In this document: piece by piece, positions 45,707 to 56,803 of the stretch
Numbering within the stretch: position 1 is the stretch's first letter
Layout: each line of letters begins with the position of its first letter
Assembly (NCBI GenBank): GCA_016630955.3
Contig: CM049987.1
Location: forward strand, 1,798,001 to 1,862,000
Reading direction: 5' to 3'
Length of the DNA stretch: 64,000 nucleotides
Origin: Didymella arachidicola
Taxonomy: Eukaryota; Ascomycota; Dothideomycetes; Pleosporales; Didymellaceae
Program-made: the position numbers and the translations under genes
Notes under the pieces: model-generated
Told to the model about the DNA's origin: nothing
What the model saw: the letters and a program-made list of their open reading frames with translations, nothing else
The model's database searches: none

Positions 45707-46609
45707 ATGACGAATCCGCCCTGGCCGCGACTGAGCCGTGATGAACTGGTTACCATCATTGGTGACTACTACAAGTTCCTGGTTCAATTCTACGTTTCGA
45801 AATCATCGCTCAAGTTTCCACCTCCAGGAGGATGGCCCAGCATTACTCCAGAGACCACCCAAGGCTTTCCGAGATCCCTGATGGTCATCGATCTTCTCAA
45901 GCATCTGCCCTACATCGATGAAGAGCATGCAGGACAGATGATCACCCACATAAATTACAAACGCGACGTCGTGGACTATTCAACGATGAGCCCCGGTCAA
46001 TGGGCTAGAGACGATCAGTGGCAGGCGGACAATGTGAAGGAGTGGGTTGAAGAGGTTCAAGAACGCAACAGGGAGGAGTCTCAAGATGAGGATGAATGGG
46101 AGGTAGGCTATCTGTGGTACCGTGACGAAGATAGAGACAAGTCAGCAGACAAGGAAGAAAATTGGTTTGACGGTGATGAAGAGGCGGATATGAAGATCGA
46201 GAACATTATCGTCTTAGCCAATGGATACGAAAGTGGTGGTCTGAATCTAATCCTAGACGTGTTCAAAGGAATCATCCACGAAGACCAGATACGAGGGAGC
46301 GGCTTGACAGGTGATACACCTGTCGAAGACTACTTTGGCGATCTGACGTCTAAGCTCGAGAAATTGGAGATCGTGCCAATTCCTGGAGACGAGAGACACA
46401 AAGGAGATTTCTGGGAAGGCGCAACGGCGATACCAGTCGATGATGTGTCTGAAAAACTAATGACCTTCGACGAGGGCGAGGACGTGCGAGAATGTCAAAA
46501 GATCTACAGAAGGTTTAGCTGGCCTCGGGAGGAGTATAGGAAAGAAGAAGCTGTGTCAGCGATAAAAGCGTACATGAGGCGCGTCAGGGCTTCAGAGGAA
46601 GCAGAATGA
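45707..46609 (+). CDS. Hypothetical acidic protein, 300 aa
   Basis: Intronless; the first ATG of the frame with good composition is at 45707 (MTNPPWPRLSRDELVTIIGD). The N-terminal ~100 residues look folded: LVTIIGDYYKFLVQFYVSKS, then PPPGGWPSITPETTQ and MVIDLLKHLPYIDEEH. An acidic Asp/Glu-rich linker follows (EESQDEDEWEV, RDEDRDKSADKEENWFDGDE). The C-terminal half has alternating hydrophobic and charged sequence ending in a basic helix (AIKAYMRRVRAS). I recognise the opening from uncharacterised ascomycete proteins but know no function. No signal peptide or membrane span. Confidence 0.65.
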   Translation: MTNPPWPRLSRDELVTIIGDYYKFLVQFYVSKSSLKFPPPGGWPSITPETTQGFPRSLMVIDLLKHLPYIDEEHAGQMITHINYKRDVVDYSTMSPGQWARDDQWQADNVKEWVEEVQERNREESQDEDEWEVGYLWYRDEDRDKSADKEENWFDGDEEADMKIENIIVLANGYESGGLNLILDVFKGIIHEDQIRGSGLTGDTPVEDYFGDLTSKLEKLEIVPIPGDERHKGDFWEGATAIPVDDVSEKLMTFDEGEDVRECQKIYRRFSWPREEYRKEEAVSAIKAYMRRVRASEEAE

Positions 46610-46882
46610 AATGCTGTGGCGTGATGTTGCGACACTTTAGCGTACTCTGGAGTTTCGATAATGTCGACGCTTTTTTACAAGTGCTCCATTTGCCGGCAAT
46701 GTTCACTGCGCAGGGTCCGCGGGGAATCATGTCACAACCCCGCAGTCTGTCAGTCTGTGGTGGAAGGTACCAACCTTGAGTCTCTGTGCATGCAGGGTGT
46801 CTCAGAATGGCAACAGCAGATTAATATGACCTGACGTCTTCATCTGCGAATTCGAGCGCTTCTCGATTTTTCTGATATCACA

Positions 46883-48075
46883 ATGACTTTGTCCTTGCAT
46901 CTGGCTATCTTGCTCTGGGCACCATGGTTGACATGCACATTCGGTCAACCCTCTTCACTGGAGATCCCTCTATACAATGATTTGGCCTCCCAACGCTACA
47001 ATATCAATATTGCAATAGGCACACCGCCACAGTCATTCGCACTCTTATTCGACACCGGCTCGACAGACATATGGGTTCCTCAGGCCAACTTTACCGGTTG
47101 CGCCAGTTCTTGTCCACCAGGCTTTTCCTTTGACCCAACCAAGTCCTCCACTCTCCTCAAACCCAACATCCCTTTTGACGCGCGCTATGGTCTTGCACCA
47201 AACCTTGCAGTCGTCGGCCAATACTACAATGACACGCTTCTCGTGGCGGGACTGCCGTCTCTCTCGAACGCCACGTTTGCCGTCGGTGACCTTCCTCCGC
47301 TACTTTACAAGCAAGGAAATCGCGGTATCTTTGGTGGGGGCACAAGGTTTAGCGAGAGTGTGTACGGATGTCCTACCTCTCCGTACCGCAGCGATCTGAG
47401 TAAGACATATACACCTCTATGGGAGAAACTCGCGTTGGCATCACCGAAAGGGAAGATGAGATTCAGTGTCTGGCTCAACGCACAAGGTGCGAAGGCGGGC
47501 ACTGTGAGATTCGGCGGCGATAACGCTGCGAGGTACCAAGGCAGATTGGCAAGCGTGCCATTGAACCTGGGGCCAGACAAATCGGTGCGGGAATGGAATG
47601 TGAACTTGACGGGCCTGGTAAGAATACCTGGACGACCCCAAGAGCGGGCAGGTGGGCGTTTGACTCCAAAAAATTACAGCGTCGACTACACGCTCGATTC
47701 CGGAGGTCCGAACATGTACATTCCAGCCGCACTGTATAAAGACGTCGTGGAAGCCTCAATGCGACCGAGTTCATCAACGGTGCACCATATGTTCCCTGTT
47801 CACTACGGAGTGCTAGTACAGGATCACTGGTCTTTGAGTTTGCAACGCGCACAAGTGGAGTTGCGACGAAGATCAGGGTGCCGTACAGCGAAATTATCTA
47901 TCCTCCAGGTTTGCCTCTCACTGTCCCGCCAGTCGAAGACAGGGATGGCGAGAGGATGTGTTATTTTGGCGTGGTGCCGAATGATGGGCCTGTGAGACTG
48001 TTGGGCGCAACGTTCTTGAGTAGTGCGTACGTGGTCTTTGATCTGGAAGAAAAAGAGTTGAGACTGGTGCAGTGA
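46883..48075 (+). pseudogene. Secreted aspartic protease (A1) with frameshift
   Basis: Pepsin-type proteases cleave extracellular protein with two catalytic Asp residues. The frame from 46883 opens with a signal peptide (MTLSLHLAILLWAPWLTCTF) and a typical A1 N-lobe. The first catalytic site is LLFDTGSTDIWVPQ and the second VDYTLDSGGPNMYIPAAL. Near 47750 (KDVVEA) this frame stops making sense. The conserved continuation NATEFINGAPYVPCSLR lies in another register and runs to 48075 with GERMCYFGVVPND and LLGATFLSSAYVVFDLEE, the normal A1 C-terminus. No GT..AG pair of realistic size bridges the shift, so one base appears to be missing. Either the gene is recently inactivated or the sequence has an indel error; the intact remainder favours a recent event. 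Confidence 0.7.
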
Positions 48076-49271
48076 AACTCAGATGATTGCAGAGACATTA
48101 CTGAGTTCTAGGAGCATGCTTTTTTCCAACGTGCTGTGAATAGTAGTCCCTGTGATCGCAGATATCATTGTGCTGTAGTGGTCCTTTGAGTTTTTTTAAT
48201 TGTATTAGACCCGTAGTCCACGGTCGTACCCCTTCAGAGAGACACAATTTTTGTTCGACGGTCTCAATTGCATTTTTACGTCATAGCAATGGACATGCGA
48301 CAGCCTTCCTGCTTCTTCTATGATCACGAGCCCTTCTTCGGCACAGCTGCCGTCACTCGCCCTCCGCCGAGAACATTGTTGCTGCCTCAAGATGTCGCCC
48401 ACATGCTACGCAGCATAATAATCACGTTTCCTTCTACAATCCCTGAGAACCAGAGTATTCCTACATACAAACATTGGACACAATGAATCCAAAAGTGGTC
48501 GAGCACCCAAGTCTTTGGTGCTGTCACATCGACAAGCAACTTCTATGTAACCAGCACACCGTTCGTGACGACTGACTCATATCGTCCCTGGGAGGCCACA
48601 GCACACCGACCAAGGGCGCATGACGATGATGGCATACCAATGCTTTTGACGCGCTGACGAACGAATGTGAGGATTCAAATATCCCAGCACATTACCAATT
48701 GATACCTCGCGAGAGTAAAACTCACCAGCCTTCGTCAGAAAACATCTGAAGTGGTGCTGCAGCGTCCAAAGCGGCTGGGTGATAAGACCAAGGCAACTGA
48801 TATAGGCCTGCAGGTAGTTGACATTGACGACCAGGCGGATGCAGACTGTTGATACAATATGAGCCGGAAGCTTGACATCTAAGAACACGGCAGCCATCAC
48901 GGCCTTGGCACGATGAACTGCATGCACATTTTTGGGTACGACCGCATCCTTCAGTGGCCCGCTGATAAGTTCGACTCGTGCGCATTGTGCCGGCGGAGGC
49001 TCCTCTGATGGTCCCACGGCATGAAAAATGGCTGCTGGAATGCATCTGAGCTGAGAAGAGGCACTCAGGATGCTCGTGATGTGGTATTGTAACTATCTAA
49101 TGTTGTCCCATGCCGTCGTCCGCACTGGCGCGATACGCATAGGTATGCTTGATGATAAACTTTTGTGAAAGCAACGCTGTCATGCTGAGCTACGCCTGCA
49201 TAGCAGTCCCTCAGGACGATGTATTAAGAAATCGTATTGTGAACGTTGAGGTTGTGAACCAAAGTAGTAGT
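48076..49271. other. Intergenic region, one doubtful frame
   Basis: A minus-strand frame at 49017-48577 (146 codons, starting at GTG, with segments like FLDVKLPAHIVSTVCIRLVV) is the only candidate. It has no in-frame ATG near its start and no recognised motif, so I do not call it. The rest appears to be 3' flanks of the neighbouring genes. Confidence 0.4.
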
Positions 49272-50271
49272 CTACTGGCGGGGCGTCGAGCCAAGTAGAC
49301 GACCAAGACTCCCGTTGGCAGGCGACAAGGATGGTACGGGTGATTTTGCGTACATTATCTCGCCTCCGATGGTGCTCATCGATGTCTGCGAGACAGGTGG
49401 CGCCTTGAAGCCATACGAGTATTTTGGACTCGATGCACCGGTCATGGGTGTGACGAGATCAATAGATTTGGATGCATATGAAGAGCCATGTGTCCTGGGC
49501 GGTAGCGGGCGATTGTTGGATGGCTGAGTGTACGGGGTGTACGGAAGCGAGAAGCTATACGATGACGCAGGGGTATGCGACAGGGAAGGTGCAGCACTGA
49601 AGTGCGCAGAGGACGTTGATGCACGCTCATAGCGAGGTCGGATAGGTCGCACGGTGTCAGTACCACTGGTAACGAATTGGAACTGGCGAAGGTAGTTGGA
49701 TGCGTCGGAGTCCGAGCGGTGGTAGTCATCGTCTACTGAGCCCTCTGAGGAAGCATACGAGTTACGCTTGGAGTGTGTCTGAGTAGGCGAGCGTTGCGGT
49801 ATAATATCAGGGAAGTGTAGATCCTCAAATGTGAAGTTGGTAAAGGGCGTTGCCGGCGGTGAGTAGTCGTAGAACGTCAGGCTCTTCTCAGCGTCCTTCC
49901 TCTTGCAACTGAACATACGTTAACATGCGTGCATTGCGTATTGCAACATGGGTATTGCTTACCTCTCAGAGCAGTATAACACCGAATTGCTTGGTACGAT
50001 AATTTGCTTTTCGCAGACAGTGCTATGGCAACATCAGTGACCGTCCACAACGCTAATTGGATTCAACGTACCAGTAATTCAAGAAGCTCACGGCCATCGG
50101 ATCCTCGTCTTCGTCGTCGACTACTTCGCGGTGCTGGACGGCGTGCGAGCTGACTTTCCTTCCGTGGGAAGCTGAGCGTTTGGACAACGGGGCAGGCTTT
50201 GAAGTCCTTGCGTGAGCCGGATGCGCCTTTTTGGAGTGTTGCGATGAGTGACGGACGTGGTGAGTAGCCAT
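49272..50271 (-). CDS. Ecl1-type zinc-finger life-span regulator-like
   Basis: Exons 50271-50072, 50022-49963 and 49908-49272 encode 298 aa. Splicing creates a compact cysteine motif across all three exons: CTVCEKQIIVPSNSVLYCSE then SCKRKDAEKS. This CxxC..C...C arrangement with 'xLYCSExC' is the signature of the fungal Ecl1/life-span regulatory factor family, small proteins that prolong chronological life span in fission yeast when overexpressed. The N-terminus is basic (His/Ser/Lys-rich) with an acidic DDEDEDPMAVSFLNYW block before the finger. The remaining ~200 residues are Ser/Thr/Pro-rich and probably disordered. The protein is much longer than yeast Ecl1 (~80 aa), as is usual for Pezizomycotina members. 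Function by transfer only. Confidence 0.82.
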
Positions 50272-51733
50272 GTTGAGGTGCGTTGTATATTTATTAAAAG
50301 CCTCACTTGACTCAAATCGCGCACGGTTCGTCGTGATGCGCAATTGCTACAAGCTGAGAATCACGAAGAAGCGGTAAGTGCACAGCCCTTGGAAGTGCAG
50401 ATGACGGAAGGACGTGCGTCTTTGTTTAGAATCGTTATCTTCGATCTACCTGCAGCCTATGAGTTAGCCCAGGGCCAGATGTCGGTAATAGAATTTCGTA
50501 GATAAGACGAGGCATGCACGGTTCCTTCCCGCACTGGAGGAACCGTTGTGACACGAAGAATGTGTGAACGAGGCAGCAAACTTACAGTGACGGATGATAA
50601 GGGGTGCAACAGCGACCTCGGGAGCGCTTGAAAGGGAGGCTGTCGAGCGCAGGCAGGGTGCAGTAGCGTTGCCGGTCCGATTGTCGTGAGCGATAAGGAT
50701 CTCGAGGGTGAGGAACAATGCCGAGGGTTGCCAGTTGAAGTACGGGTTTTGACGGCTATAGCTATATGAGGAGATAACAACTACCGTGAATCGACAGCGG
50801 CAGGCGGTGGTGTTAAGTAGCTGAGGGACCGTGTGGGTACCGAATTCTAGAACGCTGTTGACGACTACGGCCGACTAGATTTATGGAGTTATCGTACGCG
50901 TGGAGGTGATGATACGCGATTCGCACGCCATCTCCAAGCGTTCGGCTGACTCTTCGCTGCCTGCACCCCACATCACGTCCACCACGGTGCCTTGCCTGTT
51001 GCAGCAGGCCATTCAGAGTTTTCCGCTGGAAGAAACCAGGCTCACAAAGTTCACTTCATGGACGGAGTCTGCAGACGAAGAGAACCCGATGGTGCGACAA
51101 GCCAATCGCAACCTTGAGCAATTCCACGGTGCAGCCCTGATCTGACAAGACCCACGTCCCGCTAGTATGCTGCAAATCCGGTTGCATAGCACAACATGCT
51201 ACGGGTACCAAGGTACCCTGTGTAGCTGTCCATTCAGGTGCCTGTGACTACTCGAAAACGATCACGTCTTGTATTACGATCTTTGCTGCGACAATGAGCA
51301 CTGATGGCGAATGTGTCAGTGTCACCAACCCTCTTTGGGGTTACCGTATCCGAGCTTCCGCTGAGGCAATAGGAACCGGCTGCATATCCGAAAGTCAAAG
51401 AATGTGCTCACCGCGCAGGAGAGATCACCAGTCGGAAACACACGCCTCATCCGCGTGCTTGGGACGGTGTGCCTTCGCCGTCGCAGATGCATCTGCATAT
51501 CTGCGTGGGCAAATCGCTGGACAATTCGAAGTCACCTGGTCGAGAATCGTCCTGCAATCTGACCAATGAAAAACCGCAATCGAGCCACATCGACATTTCA
51601 TAATCCCGCATAAGAAACTTGAATACCCTTGACTTGAGACATTACTGCGTGCAGTATTATAGGTATGCTACAGGTCGTGAAGCGCGGTCTGGACCAACTC
51701 GATGGTCGATGATAAATGTACGCGCCGTGTCGA
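50272..51733. other. Intergenic region of 1.5 kb
   Basis: Upstream region of the Ecl1-like gene and 3' flank of the methyltransferase gene. Frames here are below 110 codons and not protein-like. The Ecl1-like transcript may have a spliced 5' UTR in the first part, but I cannot place its borders. No repeats seen. Confidence 0.4.
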
Positions 51734-53086
51734 TCAGACAGCAAATGGATCTCCACGAGCTGTCTCAGGTTTGGTGACGCGCCAGATTTGGATCGGTGTT
51801 GACATTGGGTAAAAGGGTCCTGCCTGTTCAGGCTCTGGCACTGGCGGGAAGCCGATCTGTTCAAACCTGAAACCATTCCGCCCTAGTTACCCCACAAGGT
51901 CAGCGACAACTCACTGATGACGAAGGAGGTTACCCACTACACACGTTCAGAAAAGTCTCGAACGTTGCTTCGTTGCGAATCGTTGCTGATATGAGGATTT
52001 CAAGAGCTGGATTCAAGTCAAGAAATTCATTCATCGTAGACACTAGGCGTGGAATGACGGTCTTATCGTAGGTCTGCTCATGTGTTAAGGTCAGGCTCCC
52101 CCTGGAGAGCGATCATGACGATGCACTTACGACGTCTGCACCGAGCAGCACATTCGGGACTTCCATTCCATAGTCCTCAGAGAATGTGGTTGCATCGACC
52201 GGCCAACCCCATTTGAGCGCTGCTGTTCGAACTTGACATCTATCTGAGTTGTCGACATCGAGGCCGTTGAGGAACAGATTGGTCTTGATCGTATCAACGA
52301 CAGCTTCATCGCCGTCGGTAGCAACAACGCCAGCTGCTCCCAGGTGCTTTGCACATAGGATGGAGACGACACCAGTGCCTGCGCCGAGTTCAAACACCCT
52401 CTTCCCCTTGATGATCTTGCGGCCTTCTTCGCTGCTCAGGTACGAGCCCAATAGTAGTGCTGCTTCCCAGGTCCGGAGTCCAGTGGTACCAGACCCTGAG
52501 ATGACAGATCGAGCCTCAAGGATCGTCACTGCCTCGTCCTCCGAGACGCTGTCGTCAGCTGAGTGGAGTGGATACGAGTATGTCACGAAGGCCTTTTGTT
52601 GAGCGGAGTCGGCCTCGGAGGGCACGTTGGACATGAGTAACGCCGACATTGCGGACATGAGGTCATCTGAGATCTCCTGCACGTTGAAAAGGCAAGCTGT
52701 CAGCGAATGAAGATGATGAAAACTGAGCTTTTGCCAAGAAGGTGAGGTATCATATTTAAGCAGTATGAACAGTCCGGGTGATGCCGGTTCGCAAGTATGT
52801 GGAGAAAACAGCTCGAGGAAATAGGAAACCGTACATCCTCCTCGGGGTCGACAATCGACCGCTCTAGCTTGCCAATGAGAAGCTTCAACACTCTGAGCTG
52901 GTAACGTTCCGGCGGGGGTGACTTGATACTGCTCTCGTCAAACATGTGCAGGAAAATCCATGCCTGCACTTCAGGCCTCTTCAGGACATGCGCGTCAGGC
53001 CATCGCAGCTGGGATGGCTCTACCAGCTGGAGGTACTGACGCTGCAAGATTCGCAGCTGCACCACAGCTGCTGATGCAATGCTCAT
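51734..53086 (-). CDS. FAM86/Efm3-type protein-lysine methyltransferase
   Basis: FAM86A in animals and Efm3 in yeast methylate a lysine of elongation factor 2. Exons 53086-52835, 52676-52131, 52073-51934 and 51866-51734 encode 356 aa; the first intron is 158 bp, the others about 60 bp. The N-terminal ~85 residues (LRILQRQYLQLVEPSQLRWP, PERYQLRVLKLLIGKLE) form the FAM86 region. The seven-beta-strand methyltransferase core follows: TGLRTWEAALLLGSYL, the SAM-binding FELGAGTGVVSILCAKHLGA, VVATDGDEAVV, and VPNVLLGADVTYDKTVIPRL at the post-SAM site. It closes with LEILISATIRNEATFETFLN and a GFEQIGFPPVP/PFYPMSTPIQIWRV tail. Substrate is inferred from the family. Divergent to the eS24 gene. Confidence 0.88.
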
Positions 53087-53352
53087 TTTAGAGATAGCAG
53101 CAAGCTGTGTCCTGTGAAGAAAGCAAGAAAATTCATGCGGTTCTCAAAATGGTGTTCGTCGTGTTGATGTTGCCGGCGCGGGGCCTTCTCAAAGTCGTGG
53201 TTGCGGCTGTGGATTTTGGAATTTAGCGTGCCTTGGCAGTCGTAAGCGAGGAAGGCGCACCTCTGGTCGCAAATTCACACGATCTTGACTGTCTCGACAG
53301 CCTCCTGCGTTACTAACATAGCCCATCGACAACAGAAGGTTCGATTCGTCAA

Positions 53353-53415
53353 GTACGTCCCTGCCGAACCTCTGCGTCGCCGTCGCTCTTTTCCCCCGGA
53401 TACTAATAATCTCAG
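53353..53415 (+). other. Putative 5' UTR intron of the eS24 gene
   Basis: A GTACGT donor at 53353 and a CTCAG acceptor ending at 53415 enclose 63 bases. An ATACTAATAAT branch-point-like word and a pyrimidine tract precede the acceptor. Ribosomal protein genes of filamentous fungi often carry a leader intron just before the start codon, here at 53437. Confidence 0.55.
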
Positions 53416-53436
53416 GTCGAAAGTCCAATCTCCAAC

Positions 53437-53991
53437 ATGGCCGATTCTCAGGTTACTCTGCGCACGCGCAAGTTCATCCGCAACCCCCTCCTCGGACGTC
53501 GCCAGATGGTCGTGTAAGTGCCGCGTGCACCGGAGAAACAATTGCGAAGGAAAGGCTCTGACATTGCTGTGTAGCGATGTCCTCCACCCCAACCGCGCCA
53601 ACGTCTCCAAGGACGAGCTCCGTGGCAAGCTCGGTGAGCTCTACAAGGCCAAGAAGGACGATGTCTCCGTCTTCGGCTTCAAGACACACTTCGGTGGTGG
53701 CAAGAGCACCGGCTTCGCTCTCATCTACGACTCCGCCGAGGCCATGAAGAAGTTCGAGCCCCGCTACAGGCTCGTCAGATACGGCATGGCCACCAAGGTC
53801 GAGAAGGCCTCCAGGCAGCAGCGTACGTTCCGACTGATCAAGCACACACTGTCGTGCATCTGGCACAGGATCTGGATGGTGTGTATAGGACACATACTGA
53901 CAGTAATACAGGCAAGCAGCGCAAGAACAGGATGAAGGAGTTCCGGGGCACAGCCAAGACCAAGGGTGGCGCGAAGAAGGACAAGAAATAA
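53437..53991 (+). CDS. rps24: 40S ribosomal protein eS24
   Basis: eS24 is a eukaryote-specific protein of the small ribosomal subunit needed for 18S rRNA maturation. Exons 53437-53513, 53575-53822 and 53912-53991 encode 134 aa, the normal length. The protein begins MADSQVTLRTRKFIRNPLLG and contains QMVVDVLHPNRANVSKDELR, DVSVFGFKTHFGGGKSTGFA and MKKFEPRYRLVRYGMATKVE. It ends in the lysine-rich tail GGAKKDKK. Codon choice is visibly biased to C-ending codons in contrast to neighbouring genes, as expected for a very highly expressed gene. A leader intron is likely. Divergent to the FAM86-type methyltransferase, sharing about 350 bp. Confidence 0.97.
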
Positions 53992-54523
53992 GCGGTTTCG
54001 CTACGACAATGATCACGACGAAGGTCATGTTCGGGGTGGAGTGGCGATTCTTCTGGGACTGGTTCGCCTGGTTCTTTATCATGGTGGACATGGAGTTGCA
54101 GCGGGCATCGGCATCGTGTACAGCAACTACGAACGCCTGAAAATTACTTGCGGACAGGAACGGCACTACGGATGGCGTTTGAGATTCCTTGTCTGCTAAC
54201 CATCAATGCATATCATGGATCTTTCGATTTTCAAACAACGCCACCAATCCAGACCTTCATCTTCCGCGTCCAGTGCGAACGGTTATGATAGTCCACACAT
54301 CCGGCAATGCTTCACTTCCGTCCGTCGAAGTCAAGTTCAAACACATGACATTTATGAGTGCACCCCTGCCGAGGCATTGCTAATTATTCAAGTGCATGCA
54401 CCAACCACCCAAACTATGTCGTTTTATGAGCCTAGTCTCTATGATTGACAAAACCACACAGGCAGTCATTCAAGACCCAGTATTGGTATCTGGGCGAGCT
54501 TGGCTACATTGTTGTTCACCTCG
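53992..54523. other. Intergenic region between convergent genes
   Basis: Presumed 3' UTRs of eS24 and the small minus-strand gene. Short frames only; nothing else recognised. Confidence 0.45.
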
Positions 54524-55015
54524 CTAAGCGCGATGCTGTCCTGCACGCCGCCGTGACAACACGCCCTCCGGGTTGGAAGCAATTGTCAAAAGCCCCATAA
54601 GACCGACATCTCCCCGCGGTTTTCGTGATGGACCCTCTTCTGACTGTTCCAAATCAAGCTCCATGTCAGCATCTTCGCTGAAACCTCGTTTGACGACTAG
54701 CTCGGATGCTCTGTCTGTATATGACATTGGTCGGGCACTCCATGACAATCTTGGTTCAGATCGATTTGGCCGCTTGACACTCAGCCTAATTGATGTGCAA
54801 GCTCATCTCCTGTGCCAACGTCCATCGCACATGCAGAACCTACTTTTACCATTCCGCTAATCCTCCAGAGACTGCAATGACCATGCGCGTCCGTCGTGCC
54901 GCCTCTTCATGCTGCCGTAGAAGCGTTGTGACAAACAAAACAATAATAGTCGTTGGAGCTTGTCGCTCTTTACCTGCTTCCGCCCTTCCACTTTTTCAAA
55001 ATCCTTGAATTGCAT
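54524..55015 (-). CDS. Small hypothetical protein, 121 aa, three exons
   Basis: A gene visible only after splicing. Exons 55015-54974 (MQFKDFEKVEGRKQ), 54911-54850 (HEEAARRTRMVIAVSGGLAE) and 54785-54524 join in phase over introns of 62 and 64 bp with good GT..AG borders; total 366 bases. The third exon reads WLSVKRPNRSEPRLSWSARP, then ELVVKRGFSEDADMELDLEQ, GDVGLMGLLTIASNPEGVLS and a basic end RRRAGQHRA. The mix of charged blocks and a short hydrophobic stretch is protein-like, and the frame is open on no other strand at this length. I recognise no family. It is divergent to the capping-enzyme gene, 360 bp away. Confidence 0.6.
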
Positions 55016-55375
55016 TCTGTTCTGGCTGCCACACGAAAGCCGCCTACCCCGGAAGTGCTTGCTTAGTCAGATATTTAGTGTGGTGAGCTCGACCTTTGGA
55101 AGCTTCGACCTCATCCCCAAGGAGGCGCGTTCCCGAACCAAAGCTACACTCAAGACAATAACTCGCCTGCTTCCTAGCGACATACAACAGTAACAGCCAG
55201 TACCCGTAACTCAACTTGCGGGACCACATCAGTGCACAATAAGCAGCGATCCATCAGAAGCAGGATCGTAGAGAAGACGCAGCGCGTTTCAACGCAGCAC
55301 TCTTCGAGGTGCCCCCACCACCTCTTTGCCAACATCCTTGCCCTCCACCATCTGTAGACCGTTACACTGCTCATC

Positions 55376-56638
55376 ATGCCGTCCTCCGTACCCGTGCATG
55401 CGCCTCCACCGCAGATGCCTGGCAGCCTCGTTCCCAACGAGGATGCTCGAGGTCTTAAGGAAGAAGTCGCAAATCTTCTCGAGCGCGACAGGACGACATT
55501 TCCTGGCGCACAACCGGTTTCCTTTGGCCGCGAACACTTGGCCGAGCTCCAGCAACGCGAATACTTCATGTGCGAAAAGACCGACGGTCTTAGAGTGCTC
55601 TTGTTCATGCACTGGTACGACGATGGCACAGGTCCCCGGCCGCTTACCTTTCTCATTGACCGCAAGAACAATTACTACAACATTGAGCCCGCTATACGAG
55701 TGCCATACTGGCAAGACCCAATGGATAGAGAGAAGTTCCTGTTTGGCACAATACTTGATGGAGAGCTTGTCAATGACCAATATCCTGGGGAACCAGCACC
55801 ACGTCTGATCTACTACGTTTTCGATGCATTGGTCGTTGACAGTCAGAATGTCACACAGAAGGGCATGGATAAGCGTCTCGGTCGCATGAAGGAACATGTC
55901 CTGAAGCCGTACAACAAGTGGCTTGAGCAAAACCCCTCTCTCAACGTTTCGCATATGCAACCATTCCGTATCAAGGAGAAGATGATGCACCAGTCGTACC
56001 ACCTCCAACACGTGCTCAGCACCATCCTCCCCACACTAAAGCACGGTAACGACGGCCTAATCTTCACATGCAAAGACACGAGGTATCAGTTTGGAACCGA
56101 TCAGCACATCCTCAAATGGAAGCCACCGCACGAGAATACCATAGACTTCAAGTTGCGCCTAGGGGAGTTTCCTCTGATCGACCCTGAAGATGGCGAGGAG
56201 GGCCCAATTCCAGACTACGACGCGCTCCCTGCACCTATGGCGCTTCTTGTACTACACAATAACAATGACTACCAAGCGTTCGCTCGTCTCGATGTCACAC
56301 CTGACGAGTGGAGGGTTTTGAAGTCTCTCAATCAACGTCTCGATGGCCGCATTATCGAGTGCTACCGCGCTGCTAACGGGCACTGGAAATTCAAAGCGGA
56401 AGCGGACGGTACGCCGCGATGGCGTGACGACAAAAAGGATGCAAACCATATCAGTACCGTTAAGAGCGTGCTTGCAAGCATCGAAAACCCTGTAACAGAG
56501 CTGGACCTCTTAGGGTACGAGCAGAGAATCAAGGAGGCCGTCTATCGCATTCAAGGCAGGCCATTGCCAGCACAAAGCGGTGAGGATGAGCGAGAGGCAA
56601 AGAAAAGAAAGTACAGTGAGGCGAATGGGCACCACTAG
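55376..56638 (+). CDS. ceg1: mRNA guanylyltransferase (capping enzyme)
   Basis: This enzyme transfers GMP from GTP to the 5' diphosphate end of nascent mRNA through a lysine-GMP intermediate, bound to RNA polymerase II. Intronless, 420 aa, the normal size of fungal monofunctional enzymes. The nucleotidyltransferase motifs are all present: motif I YFMCEKTDGLRVLL with the catalytic Lys at 68, motif III FLIDRKNNYY, IIIa GTILDGELV, IV NDGLIFTCKDT and V DQHILKWKPPHENTIDFKL. The C-terminal OB-fold has RLDGRIIECYRAANGHWKFK and WRDDKKDANHISTVKSVLAS (motif VI region). A basic Lys/Arg-rich tail ends the protein. The start MPSSVPVHAPPPQMPGSLVP is the first ATG of the frame. Confidence 0.97.
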   Translation: MPSSVPVHAPPPQMPGSLVPNEDARGLKEEVANLLERDRTTFPGAQPVSFGREHLAELQQREYFMCEKTDGLRVLLFMHWYDDGTGPRPLTFLIDRKNNYYNIEPAIRVPYWQDPMDREKFLFGTILDGELVNDQYPGEPAPRLIYYVFDALVVDSQNVTQKGMDKRLGRMKEHVLKPYNKWLEQNPSLNVSHMQPFRIKEKMMHQSYHLQHVLSTILPTLKHGNDGLIFTCKDTRYQFGTDQHILKWKPPHENTIDFKLRLGEFPLIDPEDGEEGPIPDYDALPAPMALLVLHNNNDYQAFARLDVTPDEWRVLKSLNQRLDGRIIECYRAANGHWKFKAEADGTPRWRDDKKDANHISTVKSVLASIENPVTELDLLGYEQRIKEAVYRIQGRPLPAQSGEDEREAKKRKYSEANGHH

Positions 56639-56803
56639 AGGATTTCTAAGATGGCGTTGTTGTATGGTTATAGAGTATGATACCCCAGGGCCTATGTAGT
56701 CCTTTTGAAGTGCATAAAAGTGATGGGAATCCTCGCTTACAATCTGTGCCCTACTAACTAACTCGGCGGTGATAAGCCGATAACACAATTCTCAATTACG
56801 ACT

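Noticed and set aside
48577..49017. 146-codon minus-strand frame with hydrophobic stretches
   Set aside because: Begins at GTG without an in-frame ATG or acceptor nearby and matches no family I know.
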